The notes under the pieces: generated by a model
Databases searched by the model: none
Seen by the model: only the letters and a program-made list of their open reading frames with translations
What the model was told of the DNA's origin: nothing
Made by a program: the position numbers and the translations under genes
DNA from: Formicarius rufipectus
Taxonomy: Eukaryota > Chordata > Aves > Passeriformes > Formicariidae
Reading direction: 5' to 3'
Assembly (NCBI GenBank): GCA_013399695.1
Contig: VXAU01004424.1
Coordinates: 936,959 to 1,000,958, forward strand
Length of the DNA stretch: 64,000 nucleotides
Part shown: positions 13,492 to 25,436 of the stretch, piece after piece
How the letters are laid out: each line of letters opens with the position of its first letter
Numbering within the stretch: position 1 is the stretch's first letter

Positions 13492-16326
13492 GGCACTCCC
13501 AACATGGATTCCTTCTCAGACTGCTGACTGCAGCTCCTAAGAATTAAAAGGATGCCAAGGGGATTGGCCATTCTAAAAAAAAGTTGGAAAAAATAAAACA
13601 CTTAGAGTTCTAGACGAGCAAGTGATGCAGAAAAGGCTCTGCTACTATGCAGTCTGGATTCCATTTTTGCTGGATCTGTTTAATCAGTATCTCTTCACAC
13701 ATGACATGTGAGGCGGCATGAGCAATCTTAAAGCTAGTGATTAATACCGATTAGGAAAATCCCTGCCTGCTTTAACTTCATCTTTGCAATGCCTCACCGA
13801 TTATAATAGTATCTCTTAAATGGAAGAGGTACAAAATGCATTTGGAAAGGAGTGAGGAGGAAGAGGAGGGTGAGGTATACCAATGGCCAGCAAAGGTCCA
13901 TCCAGCCTCCCCCCACTCAAAACCCACTTCCCTGCACCATGCGATGGGTGAAACTATCAGAGAACATAAGGTAGCACAGCTCAGCATCCAGTCCCTGCAG
14001 GAGCAAAGGCCGCACCAGGATCATGGGCAGGTCCACACTGAGGAAGCCTAGGCCCCTGGACTGTAAGCAGGAGAGGAACAGCAGGAACTCAGCATGTCTG
14101 TCCACTAGAAGAGGGGATGGTATCTGTTCCAGAACTACAGCCTTCACTGATGGCTTACAAAAAGGGTCCCACCAAGAGGAGATACTTAACAGCCCGTTTA
14201 GCTGCAATTCTGCTGCAATGCAATTGCAGTAACTCGTTTCTGAAGACCGAGTTACCAAGAGCCACAGCCAGCCAGGAAGCCTGTAGCAGGCTGATGAGAG
14301 GCTGGGAGAACCACAAGCTAAGTGTGCATCACATCACTCAACTAAATCAAGACTGGGTGGAAAGGTAGGCATGACAACTATTTACAAACAGCTAAAGAGC
14401 ACTCATACCAGCGGCAGCGAGGGAATTGTATTCAGGGCAAGGGACATCATAGCACATGTTCACCCCTTGTGCATGGCTCTCCCCAAGTTTGCCTTTCTGC
14501 TACCCAAGTTATCTACTTCCTGAGCTGGTGCTATTGCAAACAAGTTTTTTTCAAATCTGTACTACAGCAAAGCTACCCTAAGAGAGGTATGTAGAAGATG
14601 GTTAAGAGCAGAGGAATGAAAAAATGAATCAGGAAGAAAGAACAGCAGGAAAAGCTTCCGGACAGTTTGTTTTCAGCTTTGGGAATCACTCCCCAAAGGA
14701 AGTGGTAGACTAACCACTTGAGTCACTTAAAACTCAAGACAAAACACTAGAATCCTGCATATTCTAGAGAAACGAGCAACCCTTCAATTCAGTCCTTAAC
14801 AAGGGTGGGCATCACTGGGAACATGGCATGGCATAGATCAGATGACTGAATGTACAGAGCAGAATGAGCTCCCGGGCTGCATACACAAAGAACACCAGAG
14901 TTTAACTGCTGACATGTAATTTTGAAATAAATCTGGTTCATTTATCATGTGGCTGGCAAACAGCTACAGCACTTACCAGTTCCAACTTTGATTAGGTAAC
15001 ATTTAATTCTGCCTGCCTGTCAGCTTTGCACCTTTCAGCTGAAACATCTTTGAAAAGGACAAAAGTTGAAGGTGCTCACATCCTCAACTTGTCTCGTCCT
15101 GCCAACCTATTGCCAATGGCTCACTGTTTTTGCCACTCTTATAAATACAGCCTAAGGCAGGCTTGCAAACTGCTACTTAATCATTTTTCACAGGCAAGTA
15201 ATACTTTTTGTGACAGAAGAATGAATCATCAGTTTCATCACCGGGATGGATGTGGACAACGAATATCTTCACTACTTTTAAAGTCCTGTTTAATTTAGTC
15301 TAATTTACATCTTTCTAGTAGCACAATACTTCTTAATTTTTCCTCATGCTGCCACCATCACCTACCAAATGATTAATGTGCCAGGAGTACACATCCCCTA
15401 AATCTGTTTACCCATAAATACAGTCCTGCTCCATTTCAACACTTTAGCACACCAAGCAGCATTAGCCATGAGTGATTCTACTGATCTGAATGGAGACAAT
15501 CCTCACTCCTGAAGGTTTGTGTATCTTGGCATGAACAGGACTGTAGCACCAATGGCAAGTCTATCAGAAAAATCAACATTTTCACCCAACAGGTACGTGC
15601 ACATGTGTTGGCATGAATGGACTGCTGTATCAAAGGCAAATGCAGAAGGAACCGCGATTCAACTCTTTTTCATAGTCACAAAGACTACCTAATGAATCTA
15701 ACAGGCAGACACTTTTTCCATAAGACAAAGACATCTGACAAGGGCTAACCAGTGAGTCGGGAAGAATTTCCTATCACTTCTTGTTTCCTTTGAACCATCA
15801 GTATCTGAATGCAAAAATAGGAGACAAAACACTGCGCTCCTATTGCTGTAAGTTATTTCAGAAACCTCCCCGTGAAACAAGGCATACATAGGCCTCACAT
15901 TCCCACTTTCACCCCGACACAAACTTATACCAAGCTATTGAGGCTCAGAGCCGTCTTCGAGCAGAAAACACACGAACTTGACGGCACTATGCGGTCAAAA
16001 CGCTGCACTGCGATCATCCGGTCATTCAAACCGCACATACCCCGCTTCAGTGGTCACTTTCAGCACACACGTGCAGGTCAAAACCCTGGGTATTCAAGTT
16101 CCTGCACTGCCTCCCTCCTTACGTTCCCATTCCCGTAACTCCGGCTCCTGCTCCCCGCAGAAGGCGCCTTCCCCCGGCTCTGCCGCCGCCGGGCCGGGCG
16201 AGGACTGAGGCCCCGGGCGCCCACCCGCCCTCCCGAGGAAGCCGCACCAAACTTTCCCATCCCTGTGCCGCCCGGGCAGGGCTCGGGCCCCGTCCGTGTC
16301 CGAGAGGAGGGGGTCGGGGCTCTGCC

Positions 16327-16448
16327 NNNNNNNNNNNNNNNNNNNNNNNNNNNNNNNNNNNNNNNNNNNNNNNNNNNNNNNNNNNNNNNNNNNNNNNNNN
16401 NNNNNNNNNNNNNNNNNNNNNNNNNNNNNNNNNNNNNNNNNNNNNNNN
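16327..16448. other. Assembly gap, 122 N
   Basis: A run of 122 undetermined bases in the middle of the CpG island. Flanks are G-rich on the left and C-rich on the right, so the missing DNA is probably very GC-rich. Any protein reading across it contains about 41 unknown residues and should not be trusted. Confidence 0.99.
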
Positions 16449-16700
16449 GCCCACCGCCGCCTCGCCCCGAGCTGCTGCGGGAGCACGGCCCGCGGGGGAA
16501 GGGAGGTCCGCGCTCCGCCCGCCCCGGAAACGCATTCCTGCCCGCTGCCGTCAGGCGGGGTGGGCGCGGAGCGGGGAGCGCTGCCTGAGGCGGTGTTCCC
16601 CCGCACTCCTCGGGGCTGCCCTGCTTCCCCCGGGGCCGCCCGCCAGTGCCTGCTTTGGAGCGGGTTCCCGGAGCCCCGGGCCCACACCCTGGGATGTGAT

Positions 16701-16724
16701 GGGACGGGCCGGGCCGGGCCGGGG
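16701..16724 (+). other. Potential G-quadruplex motif in the CpG island
   Basis: Five runs of three or four G residues on the plus strand are separated by two-base spacers (AC, then CC three times). This fits the usual G-quadruplex pattern with very short loops. Such motifs are common near transcription start sites. Confidence 0.7.
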
Positions 16725-17025
16725 CTGCCCCGCGGCGTTTGCCCTGCTCGCTGCCGGCGCCGAAAGAGCGCTCGATCCCAGCACTTCTTCTGGGCTGCGC
16801 CTTCTCCCGCTGCTCTCCCTGCCTGGTGCCACACGCGGGGCCGGGATACGCGTGGACGCAGTGGGAAGGGGGACCGGCCGTCCCTCTTGCTGGCGGCTGT
16901 TTCCCAAAGCGGTGGAGGTGGTTGGATGTGGAAGTGGATAGGCGATGGGTGAGCTTGTGATGCTCACACACAAGGTCCAGCCTAAAAAGTGGCTCTCCCA
17001 AAGCCCCTCGGCCAGAGTGCGCTGA

Positions 17026-17823
17026 TGTTCAGAGCACACTGTTGGCATTTTAAAATGCTCCTTAAAGCACATTTTTGGAGAATATATTGATTACAAAAAA
17101 TCTAAAACATACCATTCGACGCTTGCCTTTTTTTTTTTTTTTTCCGCAGGTAAAGTGTTGGGAAACACAAGCTATGAACTCCCAGCACCGTGCTCGTGCT
17201 GTTACCTGTGCCCACTGGAGCTGGTGCCCTTTCTTGTTTTGGTATAGTTAACTAAGCAAGCAGAGCTGCAACTTGTTAATAATTTTAATCACTTTTCCCC
17301 TGCTTGCTTTCTAGCTGCATTTTGAAATACCTTACTCAAGCATGGTCTGTGATTCAACCCCCTGTTCCATATGGGCAGTGCAGCTGTTTGGAGTGTAGTC
17401 TAGTAACATAGCTGTGATAGCAGAAGCTTTTAATGCTGGTACAGCTATAACTGTAAAACTGTTGTAGTGGTGCTGGAAAATGAGATTTAAATTATAGACT
17501 GTTGCTCCAAGCAGCTTCATCAAAAGCAAGCTCTGGACAAATGAAATGGTAGAGAAATAACTTTGACCACTGGAGATAAGGAAGCCAGAGACAATATGTT
17601 TCAACAGGTTAATCAGTATCTAATACTGCCAGGAAAAAAGAAAGCTGCCATAATGACAACATTTTAAAAATGGTAGAAATTAATGCCATGCAAAATAAAT
17701 GTAAATGCTGAGAGGAGAGTTATCTGACAAAAATGTAAGAAATATAAGTATCATGAGAGAAAAATTACTTTTAGCCAAGGTATTCTTCTCTGCTTCTTTA
17801 TTGCAGGGGGAAAAAAGTACATT
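17026..17823. other. Non-coding DNA between CpG island and SINE
   Basis: AT-rich sequence without a recognisable exon. Its one notable element is the splice-like site at 17128-17156, listed separately. Short minus-strand frames at 17.3-17.9 kb look random. Confidence 0.6.
17128..17156 (+). other. Fused splice acceptor/donor-like site (recursive-splice-like)
   Basis: Sixteen T residues (17128-17143) lead into CCGCAG and then directly into GTAAAG, with the junction between 17149 and 17150. A pyrimidine tract plus CAG makes a good acceptor, and CAG|GTAAAG is a fair donor, so the two together match the zero-length-exon layout of recursive splice sites in long vertebrate introns. It lies only about 200 bases after the donor-like site at 16949. 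It may instead be an ordinary acceptor, or chance next to a T-run. Confidence 0.35.
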
Positions 17824-17934
17824 TGGTGCTAATAACACCAAGGTCATGGGTTCAATCACTGTCTGGGCCATTCAATTAAGAATTGGACTCTATGATCCTT
17901 GTGCGTCCCTTCCAACTCAGAACATTCTGTGATT
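17824..17934 (+). mobile_element. tRNA-Ile-derived SINE with CR1 tail (TguSINE1-like), 5'-truncated
   Basis: The first half (about 17824-17871) matches the 3' half of a tRNA-Ile: TGGTGCTAATAACACC for the anticodon region, AAGGTCATGG, a degenerate B-box (GGTTCAATC at 17849-17857), then GGGCCA like the acceptor-stem end. The second half (GGACTCTATGATCCTTGTG, then CCCTTCCAACTCAG and ATTCTGTGATT) is a CR1-X-like 3' end. This chimera is the structure of TguSINE1, a songbird SINE mobilised by CR1. The tRNA 5' half with the A-box is missing, so this copy should not be transcribed by RNA polymerase III. The family name is from recall; the chimeric structure is visible directly. Confidence 0.88.
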
Positions 17935-20900
17935 TTGCCAGAATATGCAAATGGTAAACTGCAGCAGTCCACTGTAGTGTATACTGCAAAAGAGTGGTGG
18001 CAAAAATGTGCCTCAGGTTGCTGAGGCTATGAGAAGTAAATAAGACGGCTCAACAGCCTGGTGCTTCAAGTACTACCCAATGCTCTGCTCAGACATTTGT
18101 GTGTCAGGTTGCCAGCAACTGGCTGTGCTGTGCAATAGGAAATTGGCAGGAAAAAATCTCCCAAATGGCTGAAAAAAAATCACTGAATTGTTTTGCTGCT
18201 TTCTGGACTCCTTTGGAGAGCACAGATGGGTATGAAAACCATTTGTTATTTTCTAACACTTCTGAAGTACTAAAGATGTCAGAAAAAAAGTGCTGGAGGT
18301 GTCTGAGCCAGCAGACACAATTGCAGATGATGTCAAAATGTTTAATGTAGCGTCTCCATACTGCAGTGTACATGATTCTGGGTAAGGGAGTGAACAGTTT
18401 TACATGGAAGAGCTCAAGAAATAACAGGTTTCCATGGATTGAGCAGGCAGCTAGAAATGGTTGGGTCACTGTTGGCTTTCTTTGCAAATACAGATGTTAT
18501 TAATAAGTTTTAAAAGGAGACACTTTGCAACTGGAGCCACAGTAATATCAAACAAGTGAGAGTGCCATGGTTTGCACATTCGCCCCCAAATGCAAATGCC
18601 TTCCATCAGGGCACCCCTAGGCAACTTCATCATCTCACCAGCCACTAACACAAGTTTTTTTCATCTTTACTTCTTCACACTAGGCTAGATATCTCACCCA
18701 CCTCTGCCCCGGGGAGTGTTAATTTATTTACACTGTTTCACTTTCCCAACAAACTTTGTTACTTAGAGTACTTTATCTTTCAACCCCTCTTTATTTCCTC
18801 TCCTGTCTTTTCAAAATGCTTCTACCTTACGGAAGATACGTTTTCTTTCCAAATGAAAGAAAACAAAACTATAAACCTGAAGTGAAAAATTATAGTCTAA
18901 ATGCAAAAGACAGATAAAAGGTGGGAGAGAAAACAGAAAGTCAAAGCAATTTTCCCAAGGACAGCTACGGAGCCCGGAAAAGAAAGCGGGTCTCCTGGGA
19001 GCACACCAGGCTGCAGCCACCTGGGCTGCGCTGGCTGCAGGAGCACCCAGTTTTCCTGGCCTGACCTTGGATCAGAGCAGCAGCAGCTGCAGTCACTGTT
19101 TTATTTCAGCAGCAGCTGTGCAATTGCCAAGGGGCACAGTGAGCACTGAGGCCTTGATGGCAGCTGGTCAGCACTGGACTCTGACTTCCAGAGTAGAGGA
19201 TGAAGGAGATGTTATGCATGGACACAAGATTCTTACGGAAAATATTATTAGAAGAGAGGGTCATTTAGTACAGGAAGTGATGGTGCAAAATGGTTGTGGT
19301 AATTGCTTTTGATAACAGCCTCTATTTGTCTCCTCATGAGCAATGAGCAACACTTCTCTGGAAGCAGGCAGTGAGCAAATCCGGCAGCTTGTCAGCCATG
19401 TACAATGTGCCCATGATATGGAGGGATATGTTTACATTGGAACCAAGTTCACCTGCCCCACACAGGGGCTGGAGCGGAGTGAGTCACAGATAGGTTCAAC
19501 TGGGAGGTTGCGGTAGGTTGAAACCTGTGGGCAAACGTTTGCTCTGCAAGATTGCCTACCTGCTGGAGTTGCCTCCTGTTCATGGGAGCAATGTTCAGCC
19601 CTTAGCCACAATAAATGTGATATATTAACACATAGTTGATGATCAACACTTAGATCTTGACTTTGTTCAATCAACAGTCCCATGTCTAACACAAGCCTAA
19701 AAAGGTCAGAGTCCACCAAGTCCTTCCTTCAGTGTTTTAAAAGCTACGTGTCCTATTTTAGCTGTCAGGCAAGGACATAGGAGAGGTCAGCCAGAGCACA
19801 TGGTCCTTCGAGTTGGACTGATGGGCATGGAGGAGGCTGTTAGGGTCCTTCTGTCTTCCACTGATTCTTTTTCTGCACTTCACCTGAACAGCTGCTCTCT
19901 CCTCTTATTTGCACATGTGTTTGGGTAGGCTGAGTTGTTGCTGTTACAGTCACTGCTGCCATTAGCATAGACATTCTGTCTTGTTTGTCACATGGATTTA
20001 TGTCTCCCAAAGGAGTTTTGTGGGTCTCCTAAGTCATTGTGAAATCATTTGTTTTATACAGATAGTTTATAATACCTTTGACTCTCAGGAAGCAAGGCAG
20101 AAATCCTGTTTCATCCTTAGGCATGAAACACAGGTTCCGCCGGTGCTCCAAAGTAAGGAGGTGAGTAGGAGTTAATCAAAGAGAATAAGTCTGAGATTTC
20201 TGTTCAAAGACTTACGATCATAACACAGGGAAGAGAACTTCTGCACCAGCTCCTTATGTTGCTTGAAATGAAGCATGTTTTCTAGAGAACTCGATTAAAA
20301 ACTTCAGGCTTGAAGATATCTTATTGTTTAATTACCCAAGAAAAGATGCCTATGGGAGATTGGAAGTATCCCCAGTGGATAATTCTGAATGCACAATAAC
20401 TTTCTGAGATTCAGCAGTTAGTTAATTCTTACCATGTGCTGCTTTTCCTTTGTGAGGCTCTGAGATCACTGCCTACATATTCCATTCCCTTCTTCTCAGG
20501 GGATTCCTACTGCTCAGACAAGCAGCCCATGTTCATTCTGGGACAGAATGAATTCCACTGTCTCCAAGGATGTGTGTAAGGAGGGTTGTGAGAGCTTTCC
20601 TTGCAGAATTCTTCTGCTTCAGTTTTGCCCTGGGGGACATCCTGCAATATTTGAAGCTCAATCAGTAGTTCTTATTGCATAAAATTACTGAAATTTGTAC
20701 TTTTGTAGAGGAGAGGAAAGATAGGAATGAGAGAGGAGGGTTTTGATGTCATCTGCTGCAGAAAAAGTAGGAGATGGGAGTAGCTGTGAGAGTCTGTGTC
20801 ACGAGAGCAGGAATAAGGACAAATTTTATGTTCATTAGTATATAGGGTAAAGAGGAGCTCTGTGGAAAACAGCATATTTTAAGCAAGACTAGTAGGGAAT

Positions 20901-23900
20901 AAACAGGGCAAATATAGTCTGAAGGAAATAAATAGTAATGGTACCTCTGGGAAAGGAGGTTTAGGCAAATAGAATCCATATTTTATACAGTGATTGGCTG
21001 TTCTAATAGAAAACAATGGCAAAAAAGGCAGAACACAATTATTTTTATAACACTATTTCTGTCAAGTTAGAGGAGTTCTCTATTGAGATTGTTTAGAAAC
21101 ACCCATATGTTCTCCCCATTACTACACACCTGAACATACATTTGTGATTTTGTTTCTTCAAATAATTTATTTCATTGACTCTTCTAGACTCATATCTAAA
21201 ATGGTATGGCAGTAATGGATTAAGTTGCCAGAGATTTTCAGCCAAAATCTCTTGCTTGAGCACTCTCAATGATCACCATATGTTGTCATCTTTCTAGTGC
21301 AAATGTCATCAATTTTTTTTCTCTTAAGAGGTTACGTCTGAAGTTAATAGCAGTTTTGCTTGAGTATTAATTTATCTCACTACCTTGTTGTCTAAACAGA
21401 GGCCTATATAAAGCAATTTTGACTTTCTGTTGTCTGTTCACTCAACTTTCCTTTTCTTCTTTATGACTCTGACAGCAGTTGCAGTTATTTTGCAACAGTA
21501 AACCGTGTCACTCACAGGAGTCATCAAGCAAAGAGTTCAGCTTCTCAGTTTGTGGGTGCAGGCTTCTAAATGACATTCATCATTGAATAGGGAGTGCTGC
21601 GGGTTGCTAGTTTCCTTTGCAGTAGGATATTCTGGCCACAGCTGACATTGTAATTACAAACACAAAGTTCTGATTTTAGCTGCATGTAATGAAGCAACAA
21701 GGAATGAAAGTGAAAAGATAGTTGTCAATGAACTGATATGTAATGGAGAGATTCACAAGCAATTTTGAGAAAAGCTCAAAAAGCAAGATGGAACATTGTA
21801 AGGGGTTGAATTTGTCAGTTCGTGTTAAAAAGGTATTTTGAAGTTACTATGATTCTAATGTACATGTAGGCCATCCTGGCCTCTCAGGTGGTGAAAAGGC
21901 ATTTGGTTTTCAGCTTTTTGCCTCAGTGCTTACTCAGCATCTGTGGTGCTTTCTGTAACCACATACTTAAATATGTGGCATTGCCTTACTGCTGTAGCTG
22001 AGGTTTAGCTAAAATTAAACTGACTTCAAACTAGTAAACATGAATCTTAATTCTCTTTGCTTGACTAGTATCTGTATCACAGAGAAACTTGTACCGTATA
22101 TGATCTATCCTCCATCTTACCCCGTCCTTCCTTTTTATCCTCCCCATTTTCATCTGTGATCCTCCAGATTTCCCCATCTGCTTTGAACAGTCCTCTTTTT
22201 CTGATCTGCACTGTGGACTCTGGGCTCTCCCTTTCACTGGTGGCACCTATACCTTTGTATTTACATGCTCTAGTTGCACTGATCAGTCCCGAATTCCTCT
22301 TTAGTGAAGATGAGCTTTGAGGGCTGTTGAGTCACACAATGTCCCCGAAGATGAACCTGCAGGTTCCAAGAAAACTCTGCCAAGCTACTTTCCAGGTTGC
22401 GTGCTATAAGCAAAGCTTTGCAAAGTCTCCAGTGTTGGTCTGTATCACATATACATGTCCAGTCTCATAAAGTAGTCTGATTTGCTAAGCTTCATAAGAA
22501 AGGCCAAGAATACCTCTAGTGGCTCTAAGACCTTTGTCCCAAGGATGGAAGGTTACAGGAATTATTTTATCTTTATTTTTTTGTATGCTAGTTTTACACT
22601 ATTGGAAATGGCAGGTTTGTTTTGCTTTCCAAAGGAAAACATACAACTTCAGGAAGATGATTTTCTTAGATGCCTTCAGCCTGATGTATAAACATAGCAA
22701 AGCTGTATAACAGATAAAAAGGTGTTATAAACAGAAATTTGGCCTTGACTGAATACAATAATACTTACACATTGGTTTTGTAGGTTTATAAGGATATTTT
22801 TGAAGTCATTAATAAACTTTCTAGAACTGAGATTTGTAAAAAGGTGTAAAATGAAAAGAAGTTGCTGTTCAATTTAAATATTTATCTTAGGTGCCCCAGC
22901 ACTAAGATAACATATAAATCCTAAATTAAAGTTGGTCTGTGGTACGTCATTTCATTGTCTAAGCAGATCTGACAGAGTAAGTTTAAAAGCCATGATAGTA
23001 AATATTAGACTAGCCTTGAAACATACCCATATTGATAGTTTGACATCTTTTAACAGCAGAGCTCTTAAAAACCTCAAAAAAAGTAGCATTTTTATCAACC
23101 CTCCTTCCTTTTAATCTTTTCTTTATGAAAATATCATAAAAGACTAACACTATTTTAGATTCAATTTCTTCTATTTTTTTTTTCAAATATCAAAGGAGAA
23201 ATGTTTTACTAGTGTAAATATTTATTTGTGCTCTATAAACCTAGTCTGCAAGGAGTCCTCAAGAGCTTATCTGCTGTACTCAGGCTAGTGGATGGTAAAT
23301 TTGGCAAAGACCTGGGAACAGATCTTTGCCTCTACTGGGCCCATAGCTATTGACAGTTTGACAAAGAACACTGATGATGATCCATCTTGCAAGCAGACAA
23401 CACCAAACTTTCCTCGAGATCTATCTTAGCCAGAGGCATATTATGAGTTTGTAGACTGATACCAATCAAGGGAGAGAGTGATTCATGCTGCCTGAAGATA
23501 GGTGTCTGAAAAGTCTTACTTCTCCCTCTGTTGACTCTAATAACCAGTTTGTACTTGGCAGTTGAGTGTTCACAGGCAAAGTGAAGTGTGAAGAACCCTC
23601 CCTGCCTTTTATGTTCCAGAATGTTAAATACTGGATCTCACTACTGGGAGAAGTGTGTTCATGCCCTGTGTAAGCGGCTGCGGGAAGTTGTGAGCTCTCT
23701 GCTGAGTAGACTAGAGACTGTTGATCATGTCCTAAAGTTTTATAAACTTCTAACCCAGTTCTTATTCAGCAATGCTCTCTGTGAAACATTTCCAGTTAGT
23801 CACTGGCTATTCAGCACAAATGATTGATCACAAACATTCCTCTAATATAAATCAGTCTTATCATGTTTAAACACAGTTATAACTTCTACCAGCCCGGATG

Positions 23901-24093
23901 TTATGCATACTGGGAATGGGAGGGACAAAACCAGCTGGAAGCATTCGCTGGTTACTGAATCCATATTGCCATAGTGCTGCTTTACAGCTGGAGAATGGCT
24001 GTGCAGAAAGAACTAAGAGTTTGAAATTGTTTGCACTTAAGAGCATGTGATTTGCCTTTCGTTTTATGCTTTGATTTCAATCCCCTGTTTGGG

Positions 24094-24103
24094 CTAAAAA
24101 TAA
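24094..24103 (+). promoter_or_regulatory. MEF2-like binding word
   Basis: CTAAAAATAA fits the MEF2 consensus (YTAWWWWTAR). It stands alone in AT-rich DNA where such words also occur by chance, so a working site is unproven. Confidence 0.2.
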
Positions 24104-25384
24104 AGGGACAGAAATGTTAAATATGCTGGCATTTTATTTATTCTGCTAATTTCATCTTATCATAGAGAATGCCTTACTGCCAAATACTTGTTCCATATTT
24201 CAGAGATTTCTTTCATGCTGCTGGGAGAAGTATTTTCTGACTTTGAAAGTACCATAAAAGTACAGTGAACTCACTCAAGCTGACTCATGGTTGGGGCAGA
24301 TGATGTATACAGCTCAGCTGATTCTGGATATCATCACAGGTTATTTATACAACATACTTAAGGCTTTCAAGTGACCTGTTTATTCTTCCATATTTAAAAT
24401 GTAATTTTATACCTGGCAGTCCTTGGATACTTCTGTAACTATTGAGTCTGCTACACCTTGTCCTTTTTAGCAGAGGTAAACAGAATATGAGTGGTGTAAT
24501 GTTCATGTGGAGGCTTTTTTGGTTTTTGTTGAGAAAGGACTGAAGTGAAAATGAAGGTTGTCATTCTTGTTATCTGGACATTTTTGTGTCAGTCATACTC
24601 TCAGCCTTGACTTCCAAGTGCAAACAGGAACTTGAGTCACTTGTGGGAAAAGGTGCAGACTTGCTTGTGACACTTCACCTGCAATGGAAAATTTGTCCTT
24701 TCCTCTGATTCAGTTGTTGAGGTAAAACCAAATGACACAGCACTGATAAATCCATATACTGAGCTACTTGTATCACCTCTACTCTCTCTTTCTTACTGGA
24801 TTTACTACCTTAAGAGTACTGTGGTATTTCTGGAAATAAGTTTTTTCCTGGAATACAGAAAAGTGAGTTAATTTAAAATATTTTTTTCACTAGATCATTT
24901 CTATAATTTTGTATTTTCACAGAGAGTATTGAATCATCTAGAAAAATAAATGTGCAGTTATAAGATAACTTATGTTTAAAAGGCAATTCCAGGATGGCTA
25001 TATTAAATACCTTGCTATATGACTGAGGAGATCTCATCCACGACACTACTGGATATGCACACATGAGTTAATTTCATGTAGGAGTCCATTGACTGGCTTA
25101 TCACATGATATACTCATATGGCATTGAGAGTTTAATGTTCTTGGACTTATATCCAGTTGATAGTGTCCCCTCAATGGCACAGAGTGCTTTCCTGGCAGAA
25201 GAAGGAATGTGAATTCTTGTGTCTGGTTCCTTAAATTTTAGGTGTACCCTCTGACATCTTCCATTCTTTCCAGTACTGGTAAATAAAAGATAAAATTTTA
25301 TATTATTACATTTCTTGAAGTGAGCAAAAAGAGGTCCATTAATTATTGTGTGAATAGAATCTGAATCTTGGTCTGCTTATGCTT

Positions 25385-25436
25385 GTATATATACATACAC
25401 ACACATAGATACATACACATATGTGTGTATGTATAT
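25385..25436. repeat. CA/TA microsatellite forming an imperfect palindrome
   Basis: Alternating purine-pyrimidine sequence made of TATA, CATA and CACA units runs into its near reverse complement (ATACATACACATATG followed by TGTGTATGTAT). The two sides can pair as an imperfect cruciform. Probably slippage-prone and polymorphic. Confidence 0.8.

Larger units (their letters stand above)
4896..15949. other. AT-rich non-coding DNA left of the CpG island
   Basis: Eleven kilobases with no recognisable exon or mobile element. The open frames, up to 155 codons at 11381-11848, are lysine-rich or low-complexity translations without domain features. Between about 13.85 and 14.37 kb several short frames overlap on both strands in a locally GC-richer patch, which is a composition effect. 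If the CpG island drives a leftward gene, this would be its first intron; that is inference. Confidence 0.6.
15950..17025. promoter_or_regulatory. CpG island, probable promoter and first exon
   Basis: CpG dinucleotides, rare elsewhere in the window, become dense from about 15,950 and fade by about 17,025. The core (16.1-16.9 kb) is very GC-rich and contains a 122-base gap. In vertebrates such islands usually mark promoters of broadly expressed or developmental genes. No TATA box stands out. An E-box (CACGTG, 16068-16073) and GC-box-like words are present. On the plus strand a donor-like G|GTGAGC has its GT at 16949-16950; on the minus strand a weaker GGGTATGTG donor-like word lies at about 16034-16043. 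Transcript direction is undecided, and a divergent promoter is possible. Long open frames across the island arise from scarcity of stop codons in GC-rich DNA. Confidence 0.85.

Noticed and set aside
13836..14368. Cluster of overlapping frames on both strands near 14 kb
   Set aside because: Frames on opposite strands stay open together, pointing to base composition; no domain or consistent splice sites were seen.
16078..17001. 307-codon minus-strand frame and several overlapping frames on both strands across the CpG island
   Set aside because: They read through 122 N bases and owe their length to the lack of stop codons in GC-rich DNA; all six frames behave alike and none shows a domain.
17824..17871. 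A standalone tRNA-Ile gene
   Set aside because: Only the 3' half of the tRNA is present, without the A-box, and it runs directly into a CR1 tail, so it is a SINE fragment.
18104..18487. 127-codon minus-strand frame
   Set aside because: Rich in Phe, Cys and Trp with no domain; a plus-strand frame overlaps it, so one or both are chance.
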